NCBI GenBank assembly: GCA_964247055.1
Contig: OZ176060.1
Location: 1,798,001-1,862,000 of the forward strand
Direction: 5' to 3'
DNA: 64,000 nt
Source: Paragordius varius
Lineage: Eukaryota; Nematomorpha
Shown here: positions 51,128 through 62,904 of the stretch, one piece after another
Layout of the letters: each line of letters begins with the position of its first letter
How positions within the stretch are numbered: position 1 is the first letter of the stretch
The notes under the pieces: generated by a model
What the model was told of the DNA's origin: nothing
The model's input: the letters and a program-made list of their open reading frames with translations, nothing else
Database searches by the model: none
Made by a program: the position numbers and the translations under genes

Positions 51128-51364
51128 TTTCGTGAAAATTTTAATTCTACGGATAAAATAAAAAATATAAAATTAAAGACAACCATATCTTAAAAATCTT
51201 TTTATTACAATAGTATAATAATTGATTGTAGTACCAATATCTATCTTTATTTTATAATTTTAATGAGTTATATTCGAAAAAATCAAGATTTACAAAGTAT
51301 GGTTGTCTTTTATAAATATTTCATTTTTTTTCTGTTTTGACCGTATAACTTCATTTTTACTGTA
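51128..51364. mobile_element. Tc1/mariner-like MITE
   Basis: Left TTTTAATTCTACGGATAAAA with TTAAAGACAACCATA; right AGTATGGTTGTCTTTTATAA to GACCGTATAACTTCATTTTT. A further right-end fragment lies at 51,645-51,720. Confidence 0.6.
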
Positions 51365-52499
51365 ATTAAGGAAAATATAATATATCATATTTTATGAAAA
51401 CAAACAGAAAATCCGGTATGTGTTTTTGACTTATGTTAACTATTTACCATATATTTTAAAAGTATTTAAGTAAAATGTAAAATTTAGCCCCATCCATGCA
51501 CATAAAATACAGGAAAAATTTAATTAGGCTAATAAAAAAGATAAAAAAGAAATATTCCAATAACATAAATGTTTTTTATCGTAAATCTATAATGTTTTAT
51601 AACATCTTTATTCCCTATTTTTCAACATCAAAATTTCATAAAGGCAGTTTAAAAAGTATAGCTGTCTTTTTTTCAAAAACATTTATCTTTAGTTTTTTAC
51701 CTTTAGTTTTATTAAATTTTGTGTAGTAAATATATTTAAGCTTTTACCGCGTGCTTAATTTAGGGGCGACCTAATAATATAGTATACGACGTACACAAAT
51801 AAGTTTAACGATAATATATTCCAAATAGAGCATCATCATTCTTAAAAAGCTAAAAAAAGATATCTTGAATATATGAAACAACAACCAGGGAAAGACCCTA
51901 CACAGTTTACTATATAATAAGTAATATTAATATTAAATATTATAAATCAAATTTTCGCTTTTAATAAATTTATCCAGGATTTTATTAGTAATCAGAACAT
52001 TCACATATATTATATGATTTGTCAATTGGATGGGATAAACAGTTAATAAAAATTTTATTTTTTTCGAATTATCAATTTAGAAAATAAACCATTTGGTTTG
52101 ATTTAGGCATTTTAAGCAAAAATTTGATTAAAAACGAAAAATATATTAATAAATAGCTATCTTACTTGGGAAGGTATTAACGTTTTTTGAACGGAAATCC
52201 CTATTTTTAGCCATTTTCGGAAAAAACGCAAATATATATTGTGAGATCGGTGACACCGTTTTGTACTGAAATATGAAATTTACTATACAAAGTAAAAAAA
52301 ACTAAAAACTAACGTACAATTAATATTTAAATTGCTATAAAAGACTAGATTTTTTTCATATATTTCTAAAATATCATGCGTTAATATTAAACAAATATAA
52401 TCCTTATTTCACAACAGGCAACGATATGTATTTGAGAAACGATAAATTAAGATTTGTTAAACAATAGGCATGTTTGCAAGGAACAGCGATCCAGAAAGT

Positions 52500-53770
52500 G
52501 TTTGATCTCAGACTAAAACAATTAGGAAGCGGTATTTAAGGTGTCTGGAATGAAAGGTGCTAAAAATTAGGTGTATAGAGAAGCATAGCTGAAAGACGCA
52601 ATTATTTTGAAGCGAGGAGTAAAGCTTTAAAAATGTGGAGGTATACCCACCATGCAAAAAAGGACAAATATAAAAGAATTATTAAGAAACTTAGAGAGCG
52701 AGAATAGTCAAAAAAAACTGTATGACATATAAACAGTAGGGATTGTCTAAAAAAAACTATTGCTCGATACCACAGAAAGACCTGGACTTGTCTTCTTTTG
52801 TGACCGTTGTTAAAGAAACGTTAAATTTTTTGTTAAGGAAGTGATTTTGAAGAGATGAAATGTTTCCAGAACCTAGAATTGGTTGTCAAAGAAAATTTAC
52901 GCTAGACTCTTAATCTGCGCATATTGAAAGAACTACCGAGGAGGTCAATGCCGTTTGAAAGAGATGTATAAAGCTGCTGGTTTGAATGATATTAAACTGT
53001 TAGAAATAGAGAAAGGTATTGAATTTTTAACGAATATTTTAATATAGTAGTTACTACAAGTATACCAAACTTATGGAAGGAGAGTTTCACTGTTTCCAAT
53101 TCAAGGTTAAGCACATATAAATGATTATAACCACTACAAAGAAATAAGATTGATGTCGCATACAATGAAGTTATTTGAGAAAATATTTGCGAAGGAATAA
53201 GAAAAATGGTTATTATAGAGGGTAATCAAATTGGTTTTAGGTTCATCATCAATCCGATTTACGCATTAAGTGGGCTAATAAAAAAACAATTGAAAAAGAT
53301 GCATGTTTTTTAATCGACATTAAAAAGGCGTTTGACAGAAAACCACGGAATAATATGGTGAAGTTTAAGACGAAAAAACGTTCCTGAAAGTTACATGAAA
53401 ATACTTAAAAGTATGTACTACTCTCACCACACCAAAGTTAACATAAAAAAGTGTCAGATCTTATCGAAATAAATTGAGGCATCGATCAGGATCAGATATC
53501 ACGTTGCGATTTATAATACCAATGAAAACTTAAAAGAAGAGGCAAATTGCGGCTTGTATTTTCTTTATGACGACCTTATAGAGCTGTCAGACGAGTTGCA
53601 TGAATTGAATGAATTGGTGTAATGAATTGATGTGTTACGATTGTGCTGTCTCAAAATTAATAAAAAGCGGAATTATTGGGAGAAAACGAGAAATGGAATT
53701 AAAAAAAGGTTGGGTATTAATAGATCAGGTAGGAATGCAAATATTTAGGAGCGATATTAGCCGCAGATAA
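52500..53770 (+). mobile_element. Dead RTE-type LINE, reverse transcriptase region
   Basis: Readable RT blocks in order on the plus strand: KEMYKAAGLNDIKLLEIEKG (about 52,960), HYKEIRLMSHTMKLFEKIF (about 53,137; canonical NYRGIRLMSHTMKLFEKI), DIKKAFDRKPRNNMV (about 53,317; canonical FIDLEKAFDRVPR) and VPESYMKILKSMYYSHHTKV (about 53,382). Upstream 52,500-52,800 resembles the Lys/Arg-rich linker. Many stops and frame changes; inactive. Lies just upstream of the micro-exon gene. Confidence 0.75.
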
Positions 53771-54074
53771 TAATTTAACGCATATTATAAATTTAAGAAA
53801 TCGAAATAATTGGGCAATTATATGCATATCTTAAATTTTCTGTACGATAAAAATATTGTTCTAAAAGTCATGGAATATTATTCATTGATTTAAAAAATTC
53901 ATAATTTACACATTTTATACAATCAACAATGCCCTCAAAAGGGATGTTCTAAGCACCGCCATTTTTTAAGTATAAATTACATTTCGATTGTGAACATTTA
54001 TTATTATTTTTTTTATTATTTATATACTAAAAATAGCATTACAAAGCATCGCAGGGTAATTCAGTAGTCGTATA

Positions 54075-54370
54075 TATACCATTTAAAGTTTAAATTCATC
54101 CTTACCTTCAATAAAAAATTAAATTAGAGACTCTAAACTGTATTTTATTAACAATTCCTATTTCACCTTAAAATAAATTAAATGATCTTAGATTTAAAAT
54201 ACCTGTGTTTTTTTATTTTTTTTTAAAAAAATTTCTATGTAAAATAATACTCAAAAAATAATACTTTCTCATATAAATATATTAATTTCATTAAGAAATT
54301 ATATTAGACTGAAATTTTTTTTAGAGTGAACTTGAATTGTTTAGGATGAATTTGAATCGTAAATGGTATA
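54075..54370. mobile_element. Foldback element D
   Basis: TATACCATTTAAAGTTTAAA at the left, TTGAATCGTAAATGGTATAT at the right, AT-rich core. About 300 bp upstream of the first recognised micro-exon-gene exon. Confidence 0.65.
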
Positions 54371-54668
54371 TTTAATCTATAAAGCGCAGTTAATGTTTTT
54401 TATTCACAATCAAATACATTCATTCAAAGACAAGAAAAAATAAAAATATTGGATTTTTTTCTTTTAAGATTTAAAAAAATGTAAAAATTTTAAATGCAAA
54501 TGGAGTGTAAATTTAGCTTGCTTAAAAAATATTGGCAATAATTGTTTAAATTAATCGAAAAATATTTGGGTAAAAATGTTATGTTAAATATAATATTTTT
54601 AAAATACCAATTATAAAGAATGTAACTACAAATTAATTTTAATAATAAATTACGATTTCCTGTTTTAG

Positions 54669-57600
54669 CAGTGGTTTCCATGAAATACTTTCTCTCAGAA
54701 ATATCGAAAAACTCATTTTTCTTCCGAACTTTTGTTGATATAAATAAAAATGTTTCAATACCGGAACAACATGCCTTTTCCTCACAACTCAAAAAACAAA
54801 AAAATAAACTAAAGTTTGATCATCGCAAAGTTTATATTCCAGAACAACGAAATAGCCCAAGAAAGAGTGGTAGCTCTATTGTTGGAACCGCATTAATTGG
54901 GGGTAAAAAATTAATTATTAGGCAATATAATGGGATTAATTGAAATTATATATATAATGTAGGAGCGGCGACAGGTGAATTTTTTTCTATTTTATATTTT
55001 TATAATATTTTATTGATAAAATTATTTACAACAGGTGTGATTGGCGGTATGATATATTTTTATATATATTAGTTTTTTTTAGATGTTTTGTTATGTATCT
55101 AGATTTATATTTTTGTCAATGTCTTTTTGTAAGAAAAAAGAGGATGTCAGCGCAACGCATAAAATATTTTTGAAGTTTATAAAATTTTGCTTATGTTTCA
55201 CTACATTATAAGTCCTAATACTATATTTTGAATAATACAATAACTAAAATAGTTTATAATATATAAGACGTTCAAGGATATTAAACTTTAATCCTCTAAA
55301 ATATTAAAAACCCAATAAAAATTTATGAACTGACCTCATAGTTTCTCTATTAAAGTAACCCTTTTGTCTCTCATTAAAATAAATAGCACCAAATCAAATA
55401 ACATTTCCAAGTTTGATAAAGAGTTAATCCGTCCCACACCTTTAGTTTTAATTTAAGTTCAATAATTCCTATGAAATCATACACGCAAATACAAATATTT
55501 TTTTAAAAGACAACCATATTTTAAATAGAACCTATCATTTTGGACTAAAAAATATGTAAAAAGGTATACCATTTGCACTTTAAGATCCCTAAACACTTTA
55601 AGTTGGGACTTTTTGTTTTGTTTTTTAATTTATATCAAAACGTGTTTTCATTTATTTTATTATTTTGATCCCATTCTCTGATTTATCAACATTTTTAAAT
55701 CACTATTGATCATTAAAAAACTGTATATCACATTAAATATATATTAATGAGATTTCAACATAATTGATACAAGGTTATTATTTATAATTTTTTTTGAAAA
55801 TTTATACTTGAATAATATTATAGAAATGAAATAAAATGGATAGAAACAAAAATTGTTTTTTAATTAAAAAATTAATTTTAAATTAATAAATATAATATGA
55901 TAATTAAAGAAAATTAGGTTAAAAAATAATAAAATAAAAAATACTTTTAAAATTATGGTTAAATCTTAATTAAAAATTTAAGGACATGTTCATGGACCAA
56001 CTTGAAGTGTTACAGATCCAACTTGAAGTGTATGGTATATACTTAAGAGTTTTAAACCAGGTATGAAAAGTGTGGGTATCCTTTAGAAAAAACTATTCGT
56101 TTCAAATTCATTTATTTTTACTGTAAATATTTTGCCAAAATAATTTAGCTGTTGTTGGGGGTGGAGCCTCGGAAACACCCGAAGTGGCAGCTGTCGTACA
56201 AGGAGTCAATGATATGGAGTTGGGTGAAAATGTAGCACAAAATCTCGCAAACAACGAAAACCCAACTGATGAAGAAAACAACATTGAAGAACGACAAGAA
56301 AATCCAGAAAGAAACTCAAGATCATCTGAACATCAAACTAATCAACCTTCTCAGTCGACTTCAAATTCCAGTAGTTACATATTAAACTTAAATAAAATTG
56401 AAATATACGGACATACCGTAAAAAGGCAATTATTTTTTTTCAAAAATATATATAATTGATTGTAAAAACGCTATATTTAAATTTTAAGCAAGATAAGTAT
56501 TTTGAATTTTTTTTAAAAGAAAAGAGTTATCTTTTGAAAAAAATAGTTGTCTTTTTTATCTGCGTTTTGTCCGTAAAATTTCATTTACTGTATATTTAGT
56601 TTATATTTTCTTTCCAGATTATGAGATTTTATTATTGGTTGCATATCTATCAATAATATTGTTATTTAATTAAGGAAATTCACCAGAGGAGAATGCTAGA
56701 TTAGACACAGAAGATATCGGTAATTTTAAAAAAAATGCTATACGAATGAAAATACTGTAAAACATAAAATTATAATGACAAAATGTAAAAATAAAAAAAA
56801 TATTTTTGTCGTAAAGACACCCATATTTTTTTAACCTTAACTTTTCTCATATAAACTTTAGTTTTATATGTAAAATATAGAATTGATTAGTCTTCTCACT
56901 TTGTCATTTAATAAATGAGTTTTATTGAATAAATCATGTGAAAAAAGTATGGTTGTCTTTTAAAACATATTTGTCTTTATACGTTTTGTCCGTATAATAT
57001 AATTATTACTATAAAAAAAATAATAACCTTGCATTATATAGCTGATAGACCTGAACACACATCAGAAGAAATCGAAAATGGTAAAAATATAAATCGAAAT
57101 TAATATAATTCTCAATTAAATTTTAGTTATACAATTTTTATAACAAAATAGCCCGAGAAATCGTGGATCGATACGGTAGAACAAAACAAATTAAATTAAA
57201 GTTTATCATTTGAATTAATATATTTTTATATCAATTTGTATAATGATAGGAATGTATCATTTAAAAGCAGGTTGTAATTTTTATAAATAATATTCAAATA
57301 CTATAAGATACTATGATAATTTCTTATATGTTTAGCTCTGTACAATATAGAAACTGGTAAATCAACTGAATACACAATTCAATTCATTTATTCTAAACTT
57401 CATATACACTTAGGGGCAGAGAATGTGATGTATGAAGCCGAAAATATAGTTACAAGTTAATTTTTATAAATTACTAATAATTTATCTTGAAATCAAAATT
57501 ATACAGGCTAATCGCCTAAAACAAATAATTGGGCTCGCAAAATATGGAATATAGATGTATATTGGTGAAAGATAACTATCATCGTTTAAAAAAATACCAT

Positions 57601-60600
57601 ATTTTTAAAATTCTTTTAATTTTACGTTTGATATGTTTATTCTAATGTATAATTGAAGACACCAGGTTTCTTGGAAGAGGTATGGAAAATATTTATACAT
57701 AAATAAGGTATAATATTTGCGGAAATATTTAACAGATTTAATTTTATTAAATATTTTCATAACATAATTATTTTTTAAAGCACAAATCTAATCGCTAAGC
57801 CATGTAAAACTCATATTATTTAAAAGACATATATCTGACCAATTTTTAGAGTGTGTTTTCTGCTAAAATTTATTTGATAACAATAATGAAAAAAAGAGTT
57901 TATTATATTTTATAGTAAAATTATGAAAATTGCACAGATATATTATTCATATGTTAAAAGTCAATGAAGGATAAAAATACATTTTAAAGTAACATTTTTT
58001 TAAATAATAGGCGCTTTCGGCTAAAACCTATAATTAACATTATATGTAAATTGGTAGTGATCATTATAAAATCAAAAAAGGCTATTTTTCGAAATGGCAA
58101 CATACATCAATATTTAGAGAAATTATAGGTTTACTAGAAAAACAATAATGATTCAAATCACGGTGTCCACACAATTCTCGAGCCGCATACTAAACTAAAT
58201 TAATTTTGAGAATACATATACAACAGATGTATCTCTCTTTGATTTATAAGTACATAGGGGTCTCTTATTAACACTTGGATACAACAGACTCATTTTAGTC
58301 CTTCGATTCAAATTGGGGTAGTTGAATACCCCAGGCCTGTGTTAAATTAAATACTTTAAAAAATATGGAAATCGAAACCATGGCAAAATTTTGCACTTAT
58401 ATAACATTAATAAACCGAAATATATAAAAAATTTTATTCATAAATACTTGATATTATTCATTTTGAGCTAAAACTGAAAGGTAAAAATTTAGTCAACGTG
58501 ACATGTGTGCGAAGGTAAAATTAAAAAATAATACAAAATAAATTCCATTTTTATCAATGTTAGATGTAATTTATATAAAAAATAAGCTTTAGTTTTACCT
58601 TTAAATTTAAATAAGGACGATTTTTGCAAAATTTTTGTAAAAAAATGGCGTCGAAGTAGTTTGAGGTGGAACTTTTTTTCAAAACAAAATTTTATCACGA
58701 TATTTTGGCATATTTTTAATATTTATCAGGATAGAAGCATAAATTTAAATTGGGACCGATTCCTTTAGTAGTTTTTTAAAAAATTTAATTTAAATTTAGT
58801 CTGGGGTATTTAGATACCCCAATTTAAAACATAGTGTTAATGCCACTCGTGCTCTAAGTGGCGAAAATGGCGTTCGGTATCTTATCATATATGTTTTTGA
58901 AATTACGAACTGATTAATTATAGAATTTTCTCATATATCTCTTGTGTTAAATCAATATTTTAATTTTAAATTTGCTAATTGTTTAAATTATATTTTTTAG
59001 TTTTACGCATGTCTGGGCTTAGACTTGAAACCCATTTGCATGGTAAGGAATAAAGTTTAAATTTATACAGCTTTAAGTGAATCAAGTATGCATGTATTGA
59101 TAATCAATATAATTAGATTTCATACAAAGTAAATATATTTATGAATACAAATATTATAAAGGGGCGTAACAAGAAGAAGTTTTTTAAATCACCCATATTT
59201 TTTACCTGATTTTTTAAATATATTTACAATTCAAATTCCCCCTTAAACAATTCAAATTACCCCTTAAACAATTCAAATTCACCCTCAAATAAATATATGT
59301 TTTTAGATAAAAAAATACCGAATATTTTTATATATTTTTAAAAAATAAAAATTTTGTTTTTAATTTAAATAATACTGAAAAATAATAAAACATGCCATAA
59401 AAATATATTTCTCATTAATATTAGTTCAAAAACTCATAATATATTTTTAGGGTGAATTTGGTAGTTCCATCATCACCCCAAATATTTTTGAGATTGGACT
59501 ATAAATGTAATTTTTAAGAATTTTTTAAATATTTAAAAATTTTATTTTATACGTTTTAAAAATAAAAATGGCTACCTAAAATCCAAATTAGGGTGAATTT
59601 GAATTTTCGAGAGGGATTTTAAATTGTTCAGGGGTAAATTTGAATTGTTTAAGGCAAATAAATGCAATTGAGTTTGTTACCATTTAATACTTTGTTTTTT
59701 TTGGATTCAAAAACGAGTTATATAAAATAAGGTATATAATATGGTTGTCTTAAAAATATTTCCCATATTTATGTTTTGTCTATTATATTTATTTTTACCT
59801 TTTTTATTAAAAATATTTGCATGGCAGTTTTAAGGGACCAAATAACAAGTAGAATTTATAATAAATTAAAAAATTCGGATAATATCTTGAAAATCATTTT
59901 TGCATACTTTATATTATAAAATTATTGATAGAAATTATATCAGAGAATGTTTATCTACTTATATTAAAATTATCCAATTTTTGGCGGAAACATAGGAAAT
60001 TTTTACCAGTCTGAAATTGCTGATTTCAAAAATTATGGAAATAGTGATGTAAACAAGTTTTGTGGTATAAAAAGCGGAAAATTATAATATTGCCATGGGA
60101 AAATGAAGTACAATATAATGCGTTTTAAAGAGGAGATCAGTAATTATAGGGAGACTTATAAAGAAAATAAGTACGCTAGGGCGTCTTAAACTAGTTAATT
60201 TAATAAGACTGAAAATGCTACAAATAATGACGGGATATAGTGATTGAAATTATCCAGAAAAAAGCTAGTTTAAGCATAATTATAAAACATTGATATTCAT
60301 TATAAAACCCCTTTGGCTAGAAAATGAAAAGAGATATAATTATAAAAGTTAATAATATATTTGTGTTATTATATAGTTTTCTTAAAAAAAAGGGTTTTCC
60401 AAAGCATCTACAAATCTTTAATTTAAATATTACGAAATCTGGAAAAGAAAAGTAGTTAGATAACTAAAGTTGATAGATCTTCTACAAAGTTTATTCGTTG
60501 TTTTGTAAAAAAAATGAGATTATAGGAAGATTTTCTATAGTAATCATTGTATAACAGGCATTCACCAAAGTAAAATAGAGATTTTATAATCTTTATTGTT

Positions 60601-62623
60601 TTATATTAAATGTATGATATTTTTAGGTAGATATATGAAGTTAAATACCTATAATGCTGAACTTATTCTTTTATATTTTTTATTTAAACGAAAAACATCT
60701 GGCTTAAAATGTTGCCTAATATGTTATTTATCATTAGGGTAATTGCTTTTCGGTATAGAAGACAGAATTGTAAAATGATTTTTAATTAATTGGAATCCCC
60801 GATGGTATATTAATAAACGATAAATCATAAAATAAAGTGTGTTGGTAAAACACATAACCAAAACTATATTTCATGTTAACGTTCAGCGTGTGTTAATCAT
60901 AAACCTGATCGATTACAAACAAGACATTAACTTTCAAGGGACGAGAAAGGCTGTTGAATACCGAGGGATTAACTCGGAAAATATTAGAGAAGATAAAACC
61001 ATAATATAGTAATATCAAATGTTTAAAAAGGAAGAGGAGTTAATTTAATTTAAAAAAAAATTTTTGTTATGCCGAGCGCTGAATTTTGGGACCTTGATTT
61101 ACACATCGATATTTTTAATAATTATTTTTTTAATTAGATTTACGTCAACTTCTGGAAGGTAATTAATATGTAGTTTAATATAAAATATTACAACAGGCGT
61201 TGAAGACGGTTTTCAAGGTATTTTCGCAATATAGTTAAATTAATTAAAATAAAATAAAACACATTTGCAATAACGTTTAATTTATCATAATTTGAGTTTT
61301 TTATATTAGCTCTTGAACAACGATTTACTGGTATGTTTTTTTGGACAAAGCGAAATGGAAAAAACTGAATTTTTAAGCTTTATTATATATATTATTCTAG
61401 AGAGTACATCCGCCACACTAGGTTAAAATTAATTTTTATATTTTAGCTAACGATCTAAATATAGTGGGTAAGATATATAATTGTATTTTCACATGGCAGA
61501 AATATCTGAAGACATTAATGGTATAATTTAAATTCTTTCCACATAATTAATATTTATATTGATGTTATTTTTTATAATAGACGCAATAAACGCTGAAGAA
61601 TGTAAGGAAATTATTGAAATTTATTTTATACTAATTTTTTAAACACTTTCATTACATTAATGTCCATATTCGGCTAAACAACTCTGCTGGGTGTGCTCCT
61701 TTTTGAGTCATATTTTCGTTTTGATAAAAGAGTGCGAATCTCTTTTTACGACAAAACTAACAATCTATCTCTATTGTATCGATTTAACATCCGTTTTATA
61801 ACTATCCTTTACTTTCTTTTTCGTATAACCTTTTTTTGTAAAAATGACACCGATTAAATGCTTATGTCCATGAATTATTTTATGTCTCATTAAATATAAA
61901 TAATTTTATTGCATTGTTAAATTCAACCAAATATATTTAATATCTCTATTTACATCGGTTTGATGATTGCAGATTTTTACTTTAAAAAATCTTCTGACTT
62001 TCATGTACTGATAAAATATAATATTCATTTATTTATTGACCTATGCATAACCTTCCAGTTTGATAACCCATTTGTTAAAATTGGTACTTAAGCCAGTGTT
62101 ATAATGAAATTCCTACCAACCTTTGATCAGTTTCTGTATTAACTAACGCTTCTTTCATTAATAAAAAAATAGTTCGTATCTTAGTATAGTTCAATTGATT
62201 AATGATTAATTTAAAATGATTTTCTTAATGTAGAGATGTTAAATTAAGTATTTTTTATGGCTGGTAAGTTATCTTGCCAAAAACAATATTAACAGAAACT
62301 AAATTTTATGACTCAAATTTATACAATTATATTATACATATATATTTGAAGACATGGATGCTATTGGTAATTTTAAATCAACATAATGACATCTTTCGCA
62401 ACGATTTTAAATTAAGAATATAAGTTTTTGCTTTTCAATCGGTTTATTTCGAATATACCATCATATTTTATTTTTTTCGAAAATGATTTTGTATACACGT
62501 TTTTAACTGAAATTTTTTTTGTTAACTAATTAAAAATAGAATTTAATTTTGCTTTCTAAATTCTTCCAAATTAAGGTATTTCATTGAATTTTCATATTAG
62601 ATGAAGACAATAAAGAAGTATGA
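54669..62623 (+). CDS. Micro-exon gene: chain of symmetric phase-1 exons
   Basis: Exons by AG/GT boundaries and frame: 54669-54902 (234 nt), 54963-54974 (12), 55035-55046 (12), 56149-56370 (222), 56675-56719 (45), 57042-57080 (39), 57152-57175 (24), 57336-57356 (21), 57414-57455 (42), 57659-57679 (21), 59001-59042 (42), perhaps 60558-60569 (12), 61138-61158, 61197-61217, 61310-61330, 61401-61421, 61447-61467, 61500-61520, 61581-61601 (all 21), 62352-62366 (15), 62601-62623 (ends GTA TGA). Every internal exon is a multiple of three with phase 1 at both sides, so any subset splices in frame. AATAAA at 62708-62713. The product is basic at the start (KKQKNKLKFDHRK), then Gly/Ala-rich hydrophobic (..GTALIG..VVGGGASE), then acidic and Glu/Asn-rich (DEENNIEERQENPERNS). 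The first exon and any signal peptide were not found and must lie upstream. Family unknown; the architecture matches schistosome micro-exon genes by analogy only. Confidence 0.6.
55440..56130. mobile_element. Tc1/mariner-like MITE split by foldback element E
   Basis: Left half with AAAAGACAACCATATTTTAA (about 55,515), right half with GAAAAGTGTGGGTATCCTTT (about 56,065) and ATTTATTTTTACTGTAAA (about 56,112). Lies in the intron before the 222-nt exon. Confidence 0.5.
55563..56040. mobile_element. Foldback element E
   Basis: Ends GGTATACCATTTGCACTTTA and CTTGAAGTGTATGGTATAT. Arms have one or two 21-bp-type units (CATGGACCAACTTGAAGTG). The core is recognisably that of element A (TTTTGTTTTGTTTTT.., AAAATTATGGTTAAATC). 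Confidence 0.7.
56385..56592. mobile_element. Tc1/mariner-like MITE
   Basis: AAATTGAAATATACGGACAT left, TGCGTTTTGTCCGTAAAATT right. Starts about 15 bp after the donor of the 222-nt exon; the open frame would read into it if the donor were not used. Confidence 0.65.
56752..57015. mobile_element. Tc1/mariner-like MITE
   Basis: Left ACTGTAAAACATAAAATTAT (AATGACAAAATGTAAA), right TTTATACGTTTTGTCCGTAT. The micro-exon at 57,042 begins about 25 bp beyond. Confidence 0.65.
58262..58830 (+). repeat. Dispersed 0.45-0.55-kb repeat, copy 3
   Basis: TTATTAACACTTGGATACAA, TTTTAGTCCTTCGATTCAAA, GTGACATGTGTGCGAAGG. Ends near AGATACCCCAATTTAAAAC. In an intron of the micro-exon gene. Confidence 0.65.
59145..59800. 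mobile_element. Tc1/mariner-like MITE split by foldback element F
   Basis: Left AAATCACCCATATTTTTTAC (about 59,187), core block GCAATTGAGTTTGTTACCA (about 59,664), right TATGGTTGTCTTAAAAATAT with TTTATGTTTTGTC. Confidence 0.5.
59219..59658. mobile_element. Foldback element F
   Basis: Left arm ACAATTCAAATTCCCCCTTA with at least three 21-bp units; right arm AATTTGAATTGTTTAAGGC; AT-rich core. In an intron of the micro-exon gene. Confidence 0.65.
60570..61137. other. Intron-like stretch without a clear element
   Basis: 60,880-61,050 has a short open frame (RVLIINLIDYKQDINFQGTR) of unusual composition, possibly a LINE fragment, but no motif is diagnostic. Otherwise AT-rich. Confidence 0.3.
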
Positions 62624-62904
62624 CCTGGTAAAGACGATGAAGAAAACAACATTAAATTTTTACATTTATAGATATATGGTGTATATAGATTATATAAAAT
62701 GGTGTCAATAAATAAATAAAAATATTCCTTACTAGTGCCTTAAAAAATTGATACAAAAAAAATCGTTTATAGTCCATTATTTTGGTACGACTTGAGTTGT
62801 ATTGGAAAGCTCTATCTACATTATAAATTTGGGTTTGAACTCGAATACACTAAATATGTATAGAAGCTGTTCGATTAGCGACTCTTAGCTTTATTATATA
62901 TTAG

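Noticed and set aside
54490-54792. Minus-strand 100-codon frame overlapping the first exon of the micro-exon gene
   Set aside because: Antisense shadow; the plus-strand exon has matching phase and splice sites.
57505-57590. Possible further micro-exon after CAG at 57,507
   Set aside because: In phase 1 it meets a stop at once, and no fitting donor follows.
60011-60049. 39-nt AG..GT open unit (SEIADFKNYGNSD)
   Set aside because: Reads only in phase 0, unlike every other exon of the gene, so it was not added.
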